From an uncultured Acidobacteriia bacterium (GTDB lineage: Bacteria > Acidobacteriota > Terriglobia > Bryobacterales > Bryobacteraceae), in assembly GCA_903875575.1 (NCBI GenBank), contig CAIQWJ010000056.1, positions 1 to 42,782 on the forward strand: a DNA stretch of 42,782 bases. The letters run 5' to 3'. This document shows, in pieces, positions 8,190-15,160 of the stretch. The position numbers and the translations under genes are program-made. Below the pieces are notes generated by a model, which was not told the origin of the DNA, made no database searches, and worked only from the letters and a program-made list of their open reading frames with translations. Position 1 is the stretch's first letter. Each line of letters starts with the position of its first letter.

Positions 8190-9500
8190 ATGCCCTGGAG
8201 AAAGGACATTCGCGCTATGTTGCGCCTCGCCATTCCGCTGGCGCTGGCGGAGTTGGGGTGGATGGCGATGTCCGTGGTGGACGTCATCATGGTCGGCAAA
8301 CTGCCGAACAGCGCGAATGCGATTGGGGCGGCTAGTCTGGGGTCAGCGCTGTTTTATCCTTTTGCGATTGCTGCCGTTGGGCTGTTCGCGGGGCTCGATA
8401 CGCTGGTCTCGCATGCGCACGGCGCGGGGGATCGGGTGGAGGCGCGGCGGTCACTGGGTTCCGGACTGGCGATCGCGCTGGTCGCATCGCCAATCGCGAT
8501 CGCCGTCATTCTGGCTGCGATTCCACTACTCTCGCAGCTTGGCGTGACACCCGCCGTGCGAGACGACGCCACCGCCTTCATTCGCGTGCTGGTGTGGAGT
8601 CTGCCCTTGCTCCTTGTCTACACGTGCTTCCGAAGATTTCTGCAGGGGATTCACTGCGTGCGGGCCGTGGCTGTTGCGCTGGTGTCGTCGAATCTGGTAA
8701 ATCTGCTGGGCAACTGGATTCTCATTTTTGGCCATTGGGGCGCGCCCGCGATGGGAGTTCGCGGTTCTGCGCTCTCCACCTGTCTGGCGCGGGTTTATCT
8801 GGCGGGGTTCCTCATGATTGCGGTCTGGCTGGAAGATCCCGGCGCCATCCGAGGCCTGCACGCCGGCCGCAAGCTGGTACTCAAGCTACTGCGACTGGGC
8901 CTGCCGGCCGCCGCGACCATCGGCCTTGAGGTGGGCGTGTTTCACACCGCCACGGTACTGGCGGGGATGATCAATCCTGTCAGTCTGGCGGCGCACACGA
9001 TCGTGCTGAATGCCGGGGCGGTGACCTATATGTTGCAGGTGGGGCTGGGGTCGGCCGCGGCGGTGTCGGTGGGAAAGGCGCTGGGGGCCGGAGACCGGGC
9101 GGGCGCGGTGCGGGCGGGCTGGATTGCACTGGCGGTGGGGACCGTAGTGGAAGTGGCTTCGATGGTCCTTTTTCTGGTGCTGCCAAGGCAGTTGGCGGGG
9201 ATTTACACGGCGGATCCCCACGTGATTGCACTTTCGGTCACGCTGTTCGCCATCGCCGCCGGGTTCCAGATATTCGACGGTTTGCAGACGGTGGCGACCG
9301 GCGCGCTGCGGGGTTGGGGCGATACAAAATCGTCCATGGTGTGGAACCTTGGTGCGTATTGGGTCGTCGGATTACCCGTGGGCTGGTGGCTGGGCTTCCG
9401 GCTGGGGTGGGGTGTAGCCGGGATCTGGGATGGCTTGTGGCTGGCTCTGATTCTGACGGGTGTGGGGTTGACAGGAGTGTTGTACGAGAGGGCGAAGTGA
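8190..9500 (+). CDS. MATE-family multidrug efflux transporter
   Basis: The 436-residue product has about 12 transmembrane segments. The N-terminus IPLALAELGWMAMSVVDVIMVGKL is typical of MatE domain 1, and the second MatE domain opens near RLGLPAAATIGLEVGVFHTA. MATE proteins export drugs or metabolites in exchange for Na+ or H+ at the inner membrane; the substrate cannot be predicted. ATG 8190 is chosen because it places the first helix near the N-terminus. The frame extends 56 residues upstream, but that part is Arg/Gly-rich and unlike the family. The last ~186 bp are repeated, slightly diverged, at 12111-12291. Confidence 0.9.
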   Translation: MPWRKDIRAMLRLAIPLALAELGWMAMSVVDVIMVGKLPNSANAIGAASLGSALFYPFAIAAVGLFAGLDTLVSHAHGAGDRVEARRSLGSGLAIALVASPIAIAVILAAIPLLSQLGVTPAVRDDATAFIRVLVWSLPLLLVYTCFRRFLQGIHCVRAVAVALVSSNLVNLLGNWILIFGHWGAPAMGVRGSALSTCLARVYLAGFLMIAVWLEDPGAIRGLHAGRKLVLKLLRLGLPAAATIGLEVGVFHTATVLAGMINPVSLAAHTIVLNAGAVTYMLQVGLGSAAAVSVGKALGAGDRAGAVRAGWIALAVGTVVEVASMVLFLVLPRQLAGIYTADPHVIALSVTLFAIAAGFQIFDGLQTVATGALRGWGDTKSSMVWNLGAYWVVGLPVGWWLGFRLGWGVAGIWDGLWLALILTGVGLTGVLYERAK

Positions 9501-9602
9501 TTTTCCTTGCCTGAAGAAGTTTACTCCTGCATGATGTAGCAATGGTTGGCAGTGTGGCGTCGCCGGACCGGACCCTTCCCTGCCGCGACCGGAGAGGCCT
9601 CG

Positions 9603-11237
9603 ATGAACCGCCGCCATTTCGCTTTACTTGCTTTGGTTTCGCTCCTGACGCTGCCCGCAGCCCTGCCGCAGATCAACGATTTCTATAACCTTGTACTCCG
9701 TTCCGACAATCCGGCTCCCGACCGGCCCGACGAGTGGATCACCCTGGGTCATGACGATGCCGGGCGCGGGGCACTCACCGCTAATGGCAAGCAGGTTGTG
9801 TCGAAACACACTACGACGGCGGCTGCCGCAGCGGAAGCGGACGCACTGATGCTATCCAGCAACTTCCAGAGCGTCTGCAGGCGCAGTTGGTATGCAACAG
9901 GCAACAACCAGGGAGTGAAATCGGTTTGCAACGATTGCCTCCCGCACGACGGAATTCAACGCCTTTCCTCTGCAATGTGCTGCATTGATGCGATGAATGC
10001 CGCGTTTCCGGGCAAACCGCAAGCCAACGATTGCCGTGTGGTCCCGCTGAAATCCGTACCGGGTGCCAGTGTGTTCTGGAATGGCGGCAAATGGGTATCC
10101 ATGACAGGATTCCCGATTACGATCCCCATCGCGCGACCGAACAAACCAGTGATACCGGCAGATCCGACCGTGCCCCTGCCAGGACCACCGCCCCCGCCCA
10201 TGGGCACCACCCCGAAGAACATCCGTCCCACACCTCCCGAGACCAAGCCCGCCACTGTACCGCCGATCTTCGGGCCGGTGGAAAGCGTCGATCCGGGGCC
10301 AACAGACCGCGAACCGCCGGTGAACACCAGATTGCCCCCCAGGAACACCGTTACTCCCGCACCTCCCACACAAACTCCGCCCGGTCCATCCACAGCGACC
10401 GCTCCCCGGCCCGCGGCAACTGTGGGCGCGGGCCGCTGGGCTTTGGTGTCCACCGATTCGAATCTGTTCACCTTTCCCCACCCGAACTGCTCTATTTCAG
10501 CCGGTTCTTTTGCAATGTCATCAACGGATGCGGAGAATCATACGTCGGATGAGGCCAGCATTACATTTCAGGCTCCACCCGTGATTTCATCGGATGCGGA
10601 CGCGCAACTGACGGTGAGGGCGACGGGGTCGATTGGTTCCGGCCAATACATACAGGGATGGTTTCGGACCGATCCGTTGAAAGTGATGCAAACCATTGTG
10701 ACCCCCGCCGTCGGTGGGAAGGCAATGGTGGAGATACGCAAGGGCAGTTCATCTTCCCAGGTGGACCAGACTGTCCGCATGGACGCGAAGGGACCTGAAA
10801 CTTTCGATCTGTATTTTGTGGTACAGGCCAATTGCTTAGGCGGTTATCCGAACATTGCGAGTTATACCTACCGGCGGAACGGCATCCCGGCAACTGCGGT
10901 ACCAGGTAAGGCAAGCGTGGATACACTGGCACCGCCAACACAGCCGGTGAGACTTCCCGGCACCACATGGAGAGCGCACAGGGGATATGCCGTAATTCAG
11001 TTCGATTCGACCACGACCTGGCAGACCCTGCGGGGGACCATCAATTTCGCGAGAGAAACCAATGGAGAGATCCCTTTTACTGCGAAACAGGATGGCAATT
11101 CTCTGACGATTGCCCCTGCCAGGGGCTCCCAGGAGGAGTTTCTATTCCTGACGCCCACCCGTATGTCGGGTTATTTGGGCTATGTTGACTCAAAAGGCCT
11201 TTACTATGACGCCGGCGACTTCCGCCTCGAAAAATGA
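9603..11237 (+). CDS. Secreted proline-rich protein of unknown function
   Basis: The 544-residue product starts with a signal peptide (residues 1-21, ending AALPQ). Residues about 22-170 contain several cysteines (CRRS, CNDC, CC, CRV), suggesting disulphides and extracytoplasmic folding. Residues about 180-285 are a Pro/Thr-rich linker, and the C-terminal ~250 residues are predicted beta-rich. No domain family is recognised. ATG 9603 has GGAGAGG about 9 bases upstream; the longer frame from 9546 lacks support. The stop overlaps the next start (ATGA, 11234-11237), so the two are translationally coupled. The pair sits between two copies of the MATE 3' end. Confidence 0.75.
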   Translation: MNRRHFALLALVSLLTLPAALPQINDFYNLVLRSDNPAPDRPDEWITLGHDDAGRGALTANGKQVVSKHTTTAAAAAEADALMLSSNFQSVCRRSWYATGNNQGVKSVCNDCLPHDGIQRLSSAMCCIDAMNAAFPGKPQANDCRVVPLKSVPGASVFWNGGKWVSMTGFPITIPIARPNKPVIPADPTVPLPGPPPPPMGTTPKNIRPTPPETKPATVPPIFGPVESVDPGPTDREPPVNTRLPPRNTVTPAPPTQTPPGPSTATAPRPAATVGAGRWALVSTDSNLFTFPHPNCSISAGSFAMSSTDAENHTSDEASITFQAPPVISSDADAQLTVRATGSIGSGQYIQGWFRTDPLKVMQTIVTPAVGGKAMVEIRKGSSSSQVDQTVRMDAKGPETFDLYFVVQANCLGGYPNIASYTYRRNGIPATAVPGKASVDTLAPPTQPVRLPGTTWRAHRGYAVIQFDSTTTWQTLRGTINFARETNGEIPFTAKQDGNSLTIAPARGSQEEFLFLTPTRMSGYLGYVDSKGLYYDAGDFRLEK

Positions 11238-12031
11238 CGTTCCTTATGCCGATCCAGAACAACCCCTACCGAACCACACCGCGCCATTCGGGCGCCATTC
11301 TCGCAGTTGCCCTTCTGTTCGCAGGTTCCACCGCAGTTTTTGGACAGGTCCTGTGCGCGGGACTGCGCGCCGGTCAGAGTACCCGCCTCCAGGCGGAACG
11401 GATACTGGGCGCGCCTGTCAGAGGTTCGGAATACAAGCCATTGAGCGGCTCTGGCCCGATTCGGGTGACCTACGATGCCGAGGCGGGCATGGTATCGAAG
11501 ATTGAGGTGGCGTTGCTCAATCCAGCGCCTCGCGAAGACGCTGTCGCGATGATGAAGCTGACCCAAACACCGGTATTGCAGCAGGATTCGTCCGGAAGAC
11601 TGATTGAGTATTTTGGACCGAGAGCCTTCGTGGCTTTCACCTATGCGGCCGGGGAGAAGGAATCCGGTGTCACGGCGATCCAGTGTTTCAGCCCGACGGC
11701 ATTTCCCCGAACGGCCAATCAAGTGGTCCCGTCACAGACCAGCGTGAATCCGTATCCTCCGGGACCGGCGTCTGCGGTACCAGCTCCGCCAGAGGGATTT
11801 GGTGCGCTGCAGACGAATACAACACTTCAGGGGGAAACGCTGCGTTACTTCGGCGGGGGGCAAACGCACGAATCCTGTCAGTCTCAGTGCGCCCGGGATG
11901 GCCAATGTCGTGGCTTCACCTACGTGCGCGCCGACGGATACAGCCAGGGAGATCCGCCTGTGTGCTACCTCCTTTCGAAGGTCACCGGACAGGTTACTCA
12001 CAAGTGCTGCGTGTCCTCAGTCAAGAAATAA
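11234..12031 (+). CDS. Secreted protein with C-terminal PAN/apple-like domain
   Basis: The 265-residue product has an N-terminal signal segment (about residues 20-37, ending STAVFGQ). Residues about 40-150 are an alpha/beta region of unknown type, followed by a Pro-rich linker. The C-terminal ~70 residues read HESCQSQCARDGQCRGFTYV, then CYLLS and CCVSS, a Cys pattern typical of PAN/apple (PAN_4) domains, which bind proteins or carbohydrates. It overlaps the upstream gene by four bases (ATGA) and probably acts with it outside the cytoplasm. No enzymatic motif is seen. Confidence 0.75.
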   Translation: MTFLMPIQNNPYRTTPRHSGAILAVALLFAGSTAVFGQVLCAGLRAGQSTRLQAERILGAPVRGSEYKPLSGSGPIRVTYDAEAGMVSKIEVALLNPAPREDAVAMMKLTQTPVLQQDSSGRLIEYFGPRAFVAFTYAAGEKESGVTAIQCFSPTAFPRTANQVVPSQTSVNPYPPGPASAVPAPPEGFGALQTNTTLQGETLRYFGGGQTHESCQSQCARDGQCRGFTYVRADGYSQGDPPVCYLLSKVTGQVTHKCCVSSVKK

Positions 12032-12110
12032 ATGAGAGTCAGGGCTGTGCGGTGGGTGGTGCCACCGGTAGTCATTTGCACACGCTCATAACACGGGGGA
12101 ATTCCGGCGC

Positions 12111-12291
12111 TGGGGCGATACAAAATCGTCTATGTTGTGGAACCTGGGTCGTCGGATTACCCGTGGGCTGGTGGCTGGGCTTCCGGCTGGGGTGGGGTGT
12201 AGCCGGGATCTGGGATGGATTGTGGCTGGCTCTCATCCTGACAGGCGTTGGTTTGACAGGAGTGTTGTACGAGAGGGCGAGAAAGGCGTGA
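12111..12291 (+). pseudogene. Remnant of a second MATE transporter gene (3' end only)
   Basis: This segment matches 9315-9500, the 3' end of the intact MATE gene. It includes 73 identical bases (9361-9433 with 12146-12218). An 11-base deletion after 12145 shifts the frame, and nothing of the upstream ~1.1 kb is present. In the region after the identical block, all base differences before the C-terminal codons fall at synonymous positions. That implies the fragment derives from a once-functional paralogue rather than a fresh partial copy. Its stop at 12289-12291 is one base before the ATG of the TIGR03435 gene. Confidence 0.88.
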
Positions 12292-12292
12292 G

Positions 12293-13240
12293 ATGAAATT
12301 CGGAATTATTGTGCTGGCGGCAACTTCCGTGGCTGTGGCGTTCGCGCAGACGTCCGATCCATCGTCCAAACCGCGTTTTGATGCGGCCTCGATCCGGCCC
12401 TGCCGCCCCACGGACGGCGCGGGTGGCGGGCGCGATGGTAAGAGCGGCGGCGGTGGCCGGAACTTCAGCCGCGCACCTGGCCGTCTCACCATCAACTGCA
12501 TGACTGTTGCGGACATGATCGACGTGTACGCGCAGTTTGGAGAGGAGCCTCTGATCAACGATCCCGGCCTGCCCGGCGATGCCCGGCGCATCCGCGGTGG
12601 GCCGTCCTGGATGAACTCGGAACGGTACACCATTGCGGCTGTCTCCAGTAATCCGGTGGCAACCGGCCCCACTGGGCGCGGCACTCCCGCGGACAAGATG
12701 CTGGCTGGCACCCTGCTGCTGGCACTTTTGGAAGATCGCTTCCAGCTAAAGATGCGGCGCGAGGTAGAGGAGGTCCCGGCTTTTTCCCTGACAGTTGCGA
12801 AGCCCGGCAAGCTCAAGCCCACGGAGCCGGGGAGTTGCACACCGCTTCCGGCAGTTGGCAACCTTCCGGAACCAGGTCCGGGCGAGAAACCGCTTTGCGA
12901 GAACCATGGCGGCTGGAAGGGTCCAAACTGGACGCTGGATGCGACCGATCAACCGCTCGAAAAGGTTGCGAATATGCTGGGCTTGCTGATGCTGGGGCGT
13001 CCGGTGATGGACAAAACCGGGCTGACCGGGAAGTACACGCTGCATCTGGTGTTCGCTCACGACGAGAGCGCACCGGGCGATTTTCCGCCGGATTTTCCCA
13101 ACGTTTTCCCTTCGACCGATGAGCCGATGGGACCCTCGGTGTTTTCGGCGCTGGATCAGTATGGGCTGAAACTGGCCCCGGATAAAGCGCCCCGGGGGTA
13201 TCTACTGGTAGAGAGTGTCGCGCGGCCTTCGGAGAATTGA
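12293..13240 (+). CDS. TIGR03435-family secreted protein (acidobacterial)
   Basis: The 315-residue product has a signal peptide (residues 1-19, ending AFA). The family pattern is clear: FDAASIRPC, APGRLTINCMTVADMIDVY, GGPSWMNSERYTIAA, LLLALLEDRFQLKMRRE, the block RPVMDKTGLTGKYTLHL, and SALDQYGLKLAPDKAP before the end. The family is greatly expanded in Solibacter-like Acidobacteria and has no established function. The ATG follows the MATE-remnant stop by one base, so it was probably once translationally coupled to a MATE gene. No strong promoter is visible directly upstream. Confidence 0.9.
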   Translation: MKFGIIVLAATSVAVAFAQTSDPSSKPRFDAASIRPCRPTDGAGGGRDGKSGGGGRNFSRAPGRLTINCMTVADMIDVYAQFGEEPLINDPGLPGDARRIRGGPSWMNSERYTIAAVSSNPVATGPTGRGTPADKMLAGTLLLALLEDRFQLKMRREVEEVPAFSLTVAKPGKLKPTEPGSCTPLPAVGNLPEPGPGEKPLCENHGGWKGPNWTLDATDQPLEKVANMLGLLMLGRPVMDKTGLTGKYTLHLVFAHDESAPGDFPPDFPNVFPSTDEPMGPSVFSALDQYGLKLAPDKAPRGYLLVESVARPSEN

Positions 13241-13242
13241 CA

Positions 13243-13291
13243 CCCTACGCGACAACCTTACGCGACAACCCTACGTGACAACCCAACGCGA
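13243..13291. repeat. 13-bp tandem repeat upstream of the NtrC-type regulator gene
   Basis: Three full copies of a 13-bp unit (consensus CCCTACGCGACAA; 13243-13255, 13256-13268, 13269-13281) plus a fourth partial copy to 13291. It lies between a stop codon and the regulator start about 30 bases downstream, so it may be a multi-site operator or a slippage product. Confidence 0.75.
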
Positions 13292-13321
13292 GGTATTCAC
13301 GGCGGCACAATCTGTTACAGT

Positions 13322-14725
13322 ATGCTGAAGCGCACAGCACACATGGGAATTTCCGTCCTGGTAGTAGATGACGATCGCGCCGTAGCCGAGTATTGCCGAC
13401 TGACAATCGCCGAGGCGGGATATACGGTCTCCGCGGTGTACTCGGGAGCCGAAGCCCTGGAGGTGATCGAGCGACAGGAGATCGATGTTGTGCTGAGCGA
13501 CGTGCGCATGCCCGGCATGGACGGCGTCCGGCTGCTCCGGGAGATATCCGCTCTTGCCGATAACGCGCCTACAGTGATCCTGATGACCGGATATGCCTCC
13601 ATTGCCTCCGCAGTGGAAGCGGTGAAGCTGGGCGCGCACGAGTATATTGAGAAGCCGGTGCAGCCCCAGCGACTGGAAAACACCATTCGGCGGGCGGCTG
13701 AGCTGCGTGAGGTGCGGGCGCGCAATCTGCTGCTGCGCTTCCAACTGGAGGCGGCCGACGCCGACCACGGAATGTGGGGCACATCGCGTGCCATGCTGGC
13801 GGTACGTGAACAGATCCTCCGTGTGGCGGGCAGGACGCAGCCTGTCCTGATTACCGGTGAGACAGGCACAGGCAAAGAACTGGTGGCCCGGGCTATTCAT
13901 GAACATCAGGATTCGAATGCAACGCGACGTCCATTCATAACCGTGGATTGCGGAGCACTTTCGGAAAGTATCGCGGAAAGCGAACTGTTCGGCGACGTGC
14001 GCGGTGCCTACACGGGAGCGGTGGGAGAGAGACGAGGACTGCTGGAGAGCAGCGCGGGAGGCACGCTGTTTCTGGACGAAATCGGCGAACTGCCGCCTGC
14101 GATTCAGGTCAAGTTGCTGCGCGTCCTCCAGGACCGGGACTTTCGCCCGCTGGGCAGCGACACGGCGCGACGTTTCACCGGCCGGGTGGTCGCCGCAACG
14201 AATCGCGATCTGACTGCAAAGAACGCCGCCAACGAATTCCGCCCGGACCTTTACTACCGGCTGAACGTACACACCATCCATGTGCCGCCACTGCGAACGC
14301 GGAGCAGCGATGTTCCTCTTCTGGTCCGGCATTTCATCCAAAAGCATGGGGAGGGGCGCGTTCTGGCGGCGGCACCGGAAGTGAACGATTTTCTTTGCAG
14401 CCTGGAATGGCCGGGCAATGTACGGGAACTGGAGAACTGCATCATCCGGATGCTGGCGCACTGCCAGGGGCGGGTGCTGGAAGCGAAGGATATTCCGGCG
14501 GCGCAGCAGCCACCCGCGGCCGGGCCAGCGGCGGAGTATTTGGGACTGCGGGAGGCGGAAAGGGCTGCGATTGTAGCGGCGATGGAACAGGCGCAGGGGA
14601 ATATTTCCGCCGCTGCGCGACAGCTGGGAATCTCTACCGCGACAATGTACCGAAAGCTGGCCGCTTGTGGTGTGGCAACCACCCAGCGGCGATCTCGCTC
14701 CGCCGCGGCAGCAGGCGGCGCCTAG
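13322..14725 (+). CDS. NtrC-family sigma-54-dependent response regulator
   Basis: The 467-residue product has three domains. The receiver (about 10-125) has acidic pocket DDD and phospho-acceptor Asp60 in LSDVRMPG. The AAA+ domain has Walker A GETGTGKE (179-186), the sigma-54 contact loop as GAYTGA (228-233; GAFTGA is commoner) and Walker B TLFLDEIGEL (248-257). A C-terminal Fis-type helix-turn-helix (about 420-450, NISAAARQLGISTATMYRKL) binds DNA. It activates sigma-54 promoters when phosphorylated. The hybrid kinase gene just downstream is the obvious candidate partner. Starts at 13322 and 13343 are both possible; neither has a clear Shine-Dalgarno. Confidence 0.93.
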   Translation: MLKRTAHMGISVLVVDDDRAVAEYCRLTIAEAGYTVSAVYSGAEALEVIERQEIDVVLSDVRMPGMDGVRLLREISALADNAPTVILMTGYASIASAVEAVKLGAHEYIEKPVQPQRLENTIRRAAELREVRARNLLLRFQLEAADADHGMWGTSRAMLAVREQILRVAGRTQPVLITGETGTGKELVARAIHEHQDSNATRRPFITVDCGALSESIAESELFGDVRGAYTGAVGERRGLLESSAGGTLFLDEIGELPPAIQVKLLRVLQDRDFRPLGSDTARRFTGRVVAATNRDLTAKNAANEFRPDLYYRLNVHTIHVPPLRTRSSDVPLLVRHFIQKHGEGRVLAAAPEVNDFLCSLEWPGNVRELENCIIRMLAHCQGRVLEAKDIPAAQQPPAAGPAAEYLGLREAERAAIVAAMEQAQGNISAAARQLGISTATMYRKLAACGVATTQRRSRSAAAAGGA

Positions 14726-14774
14726 CCGGGTATTCTGCGATGCGACCGAACCGGAACAGGCAGGGGCAGCCACC

Positions 14775-14808
14775 TATTCTCAGATTTGAGAATAACTTTC
14801 GCAAAGTT
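14775..14808. promoter_or_regulatory. Two adjacent palindromes, candidate upstream activator site
   Basis: TATTCTCA-GATT-TGAGAATA (14775-14794, 8-bp perfect arms) abuts AACTTT-CGC-AAAGTT (14794-14808, 6-bp perfect arms). They lie about 90-110 bases upstream of a candidate -24/-12 promoter and about 50 bases after the sigma-54 activator gene. That is the usual distance for an enhancer-binding-protein site. Confidence 0.55.
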
Positions 14809-14884
14809 GATAATCAGGGCCGCGTTTCGACCAACTCGCATCGCCGGCACCCACTGTTTCCAGCACATTGCGGCATGATTTCTT

Positions 14885-14900
14885 TGGTATTGCGATTGCA
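14885..14900 (+). promoter_or_regulatory. Candidate sigma-54 (-24/-12) promoter
   Basis: TGGTATTGCGATTGCA keeps the invariant GG (14886-14887) and GC (14898-14899) exactly 10 bases apart, with TTGCA at -12. The -24 box matches TGGCACG at only four of seven positions. It faces the small ORF at 14926 and the hybrid kinase gene. Confidence 0.5.
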
Positions 14901-14925
14901 TTCCTATCCAGCGGAGGCCCTGCCG

Positions 14926-15126
14926 ATGATGATTTCACTCATGGAACTGAAGCGCGATGTTGCAGACCTTACAGCTGCCATTGAAGCCCTGGAGAAATAC
15001 CGCAGGCTGACGCAACCCGCCGGGACCGCGAGACTGCCGCGAAAATCCACCAAGCCCCTTGTTCGACGCACCGGTGGTCGCGCATCGGCGCGCTCTCTCT
15101 TCCCCTCTTCCAGGGTGCGCCCCTGA
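14926..15126 (+). CDS. Small protein with N-terminal helical segment, function unknown
   Basis: The frame encodes 66 residues. GCGGAGG (14911-14917) lies 8 bases before the first of two ATGs (14926, 14929). The N-terminal half (MELKRDVADLTAAIEALEKY) has heptad-like Leu/Ile/Ala spacing consistent with a short coiled coil. The C-terminal half is Arg/Ser/Pro-rich and basic. It lies between the regulator and kinase genes, 34 bases before the latter, and behind the candidate sigma-54 promoter. No family is recognised; it could be a small adaptor or nucleic-acid-binding protein, or a non-coding leader. Confidence 0.45.
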   Translation: MMISLMELKRDVADLTAAIEALEKYRRLTQPAGTARLPRKSTKPLVRRTGGRASARSLFPSSRVRP

Positions 15127-15160
15127 GTTCAGGTCACGAAGCTGCGCAACGTGAAGACGG

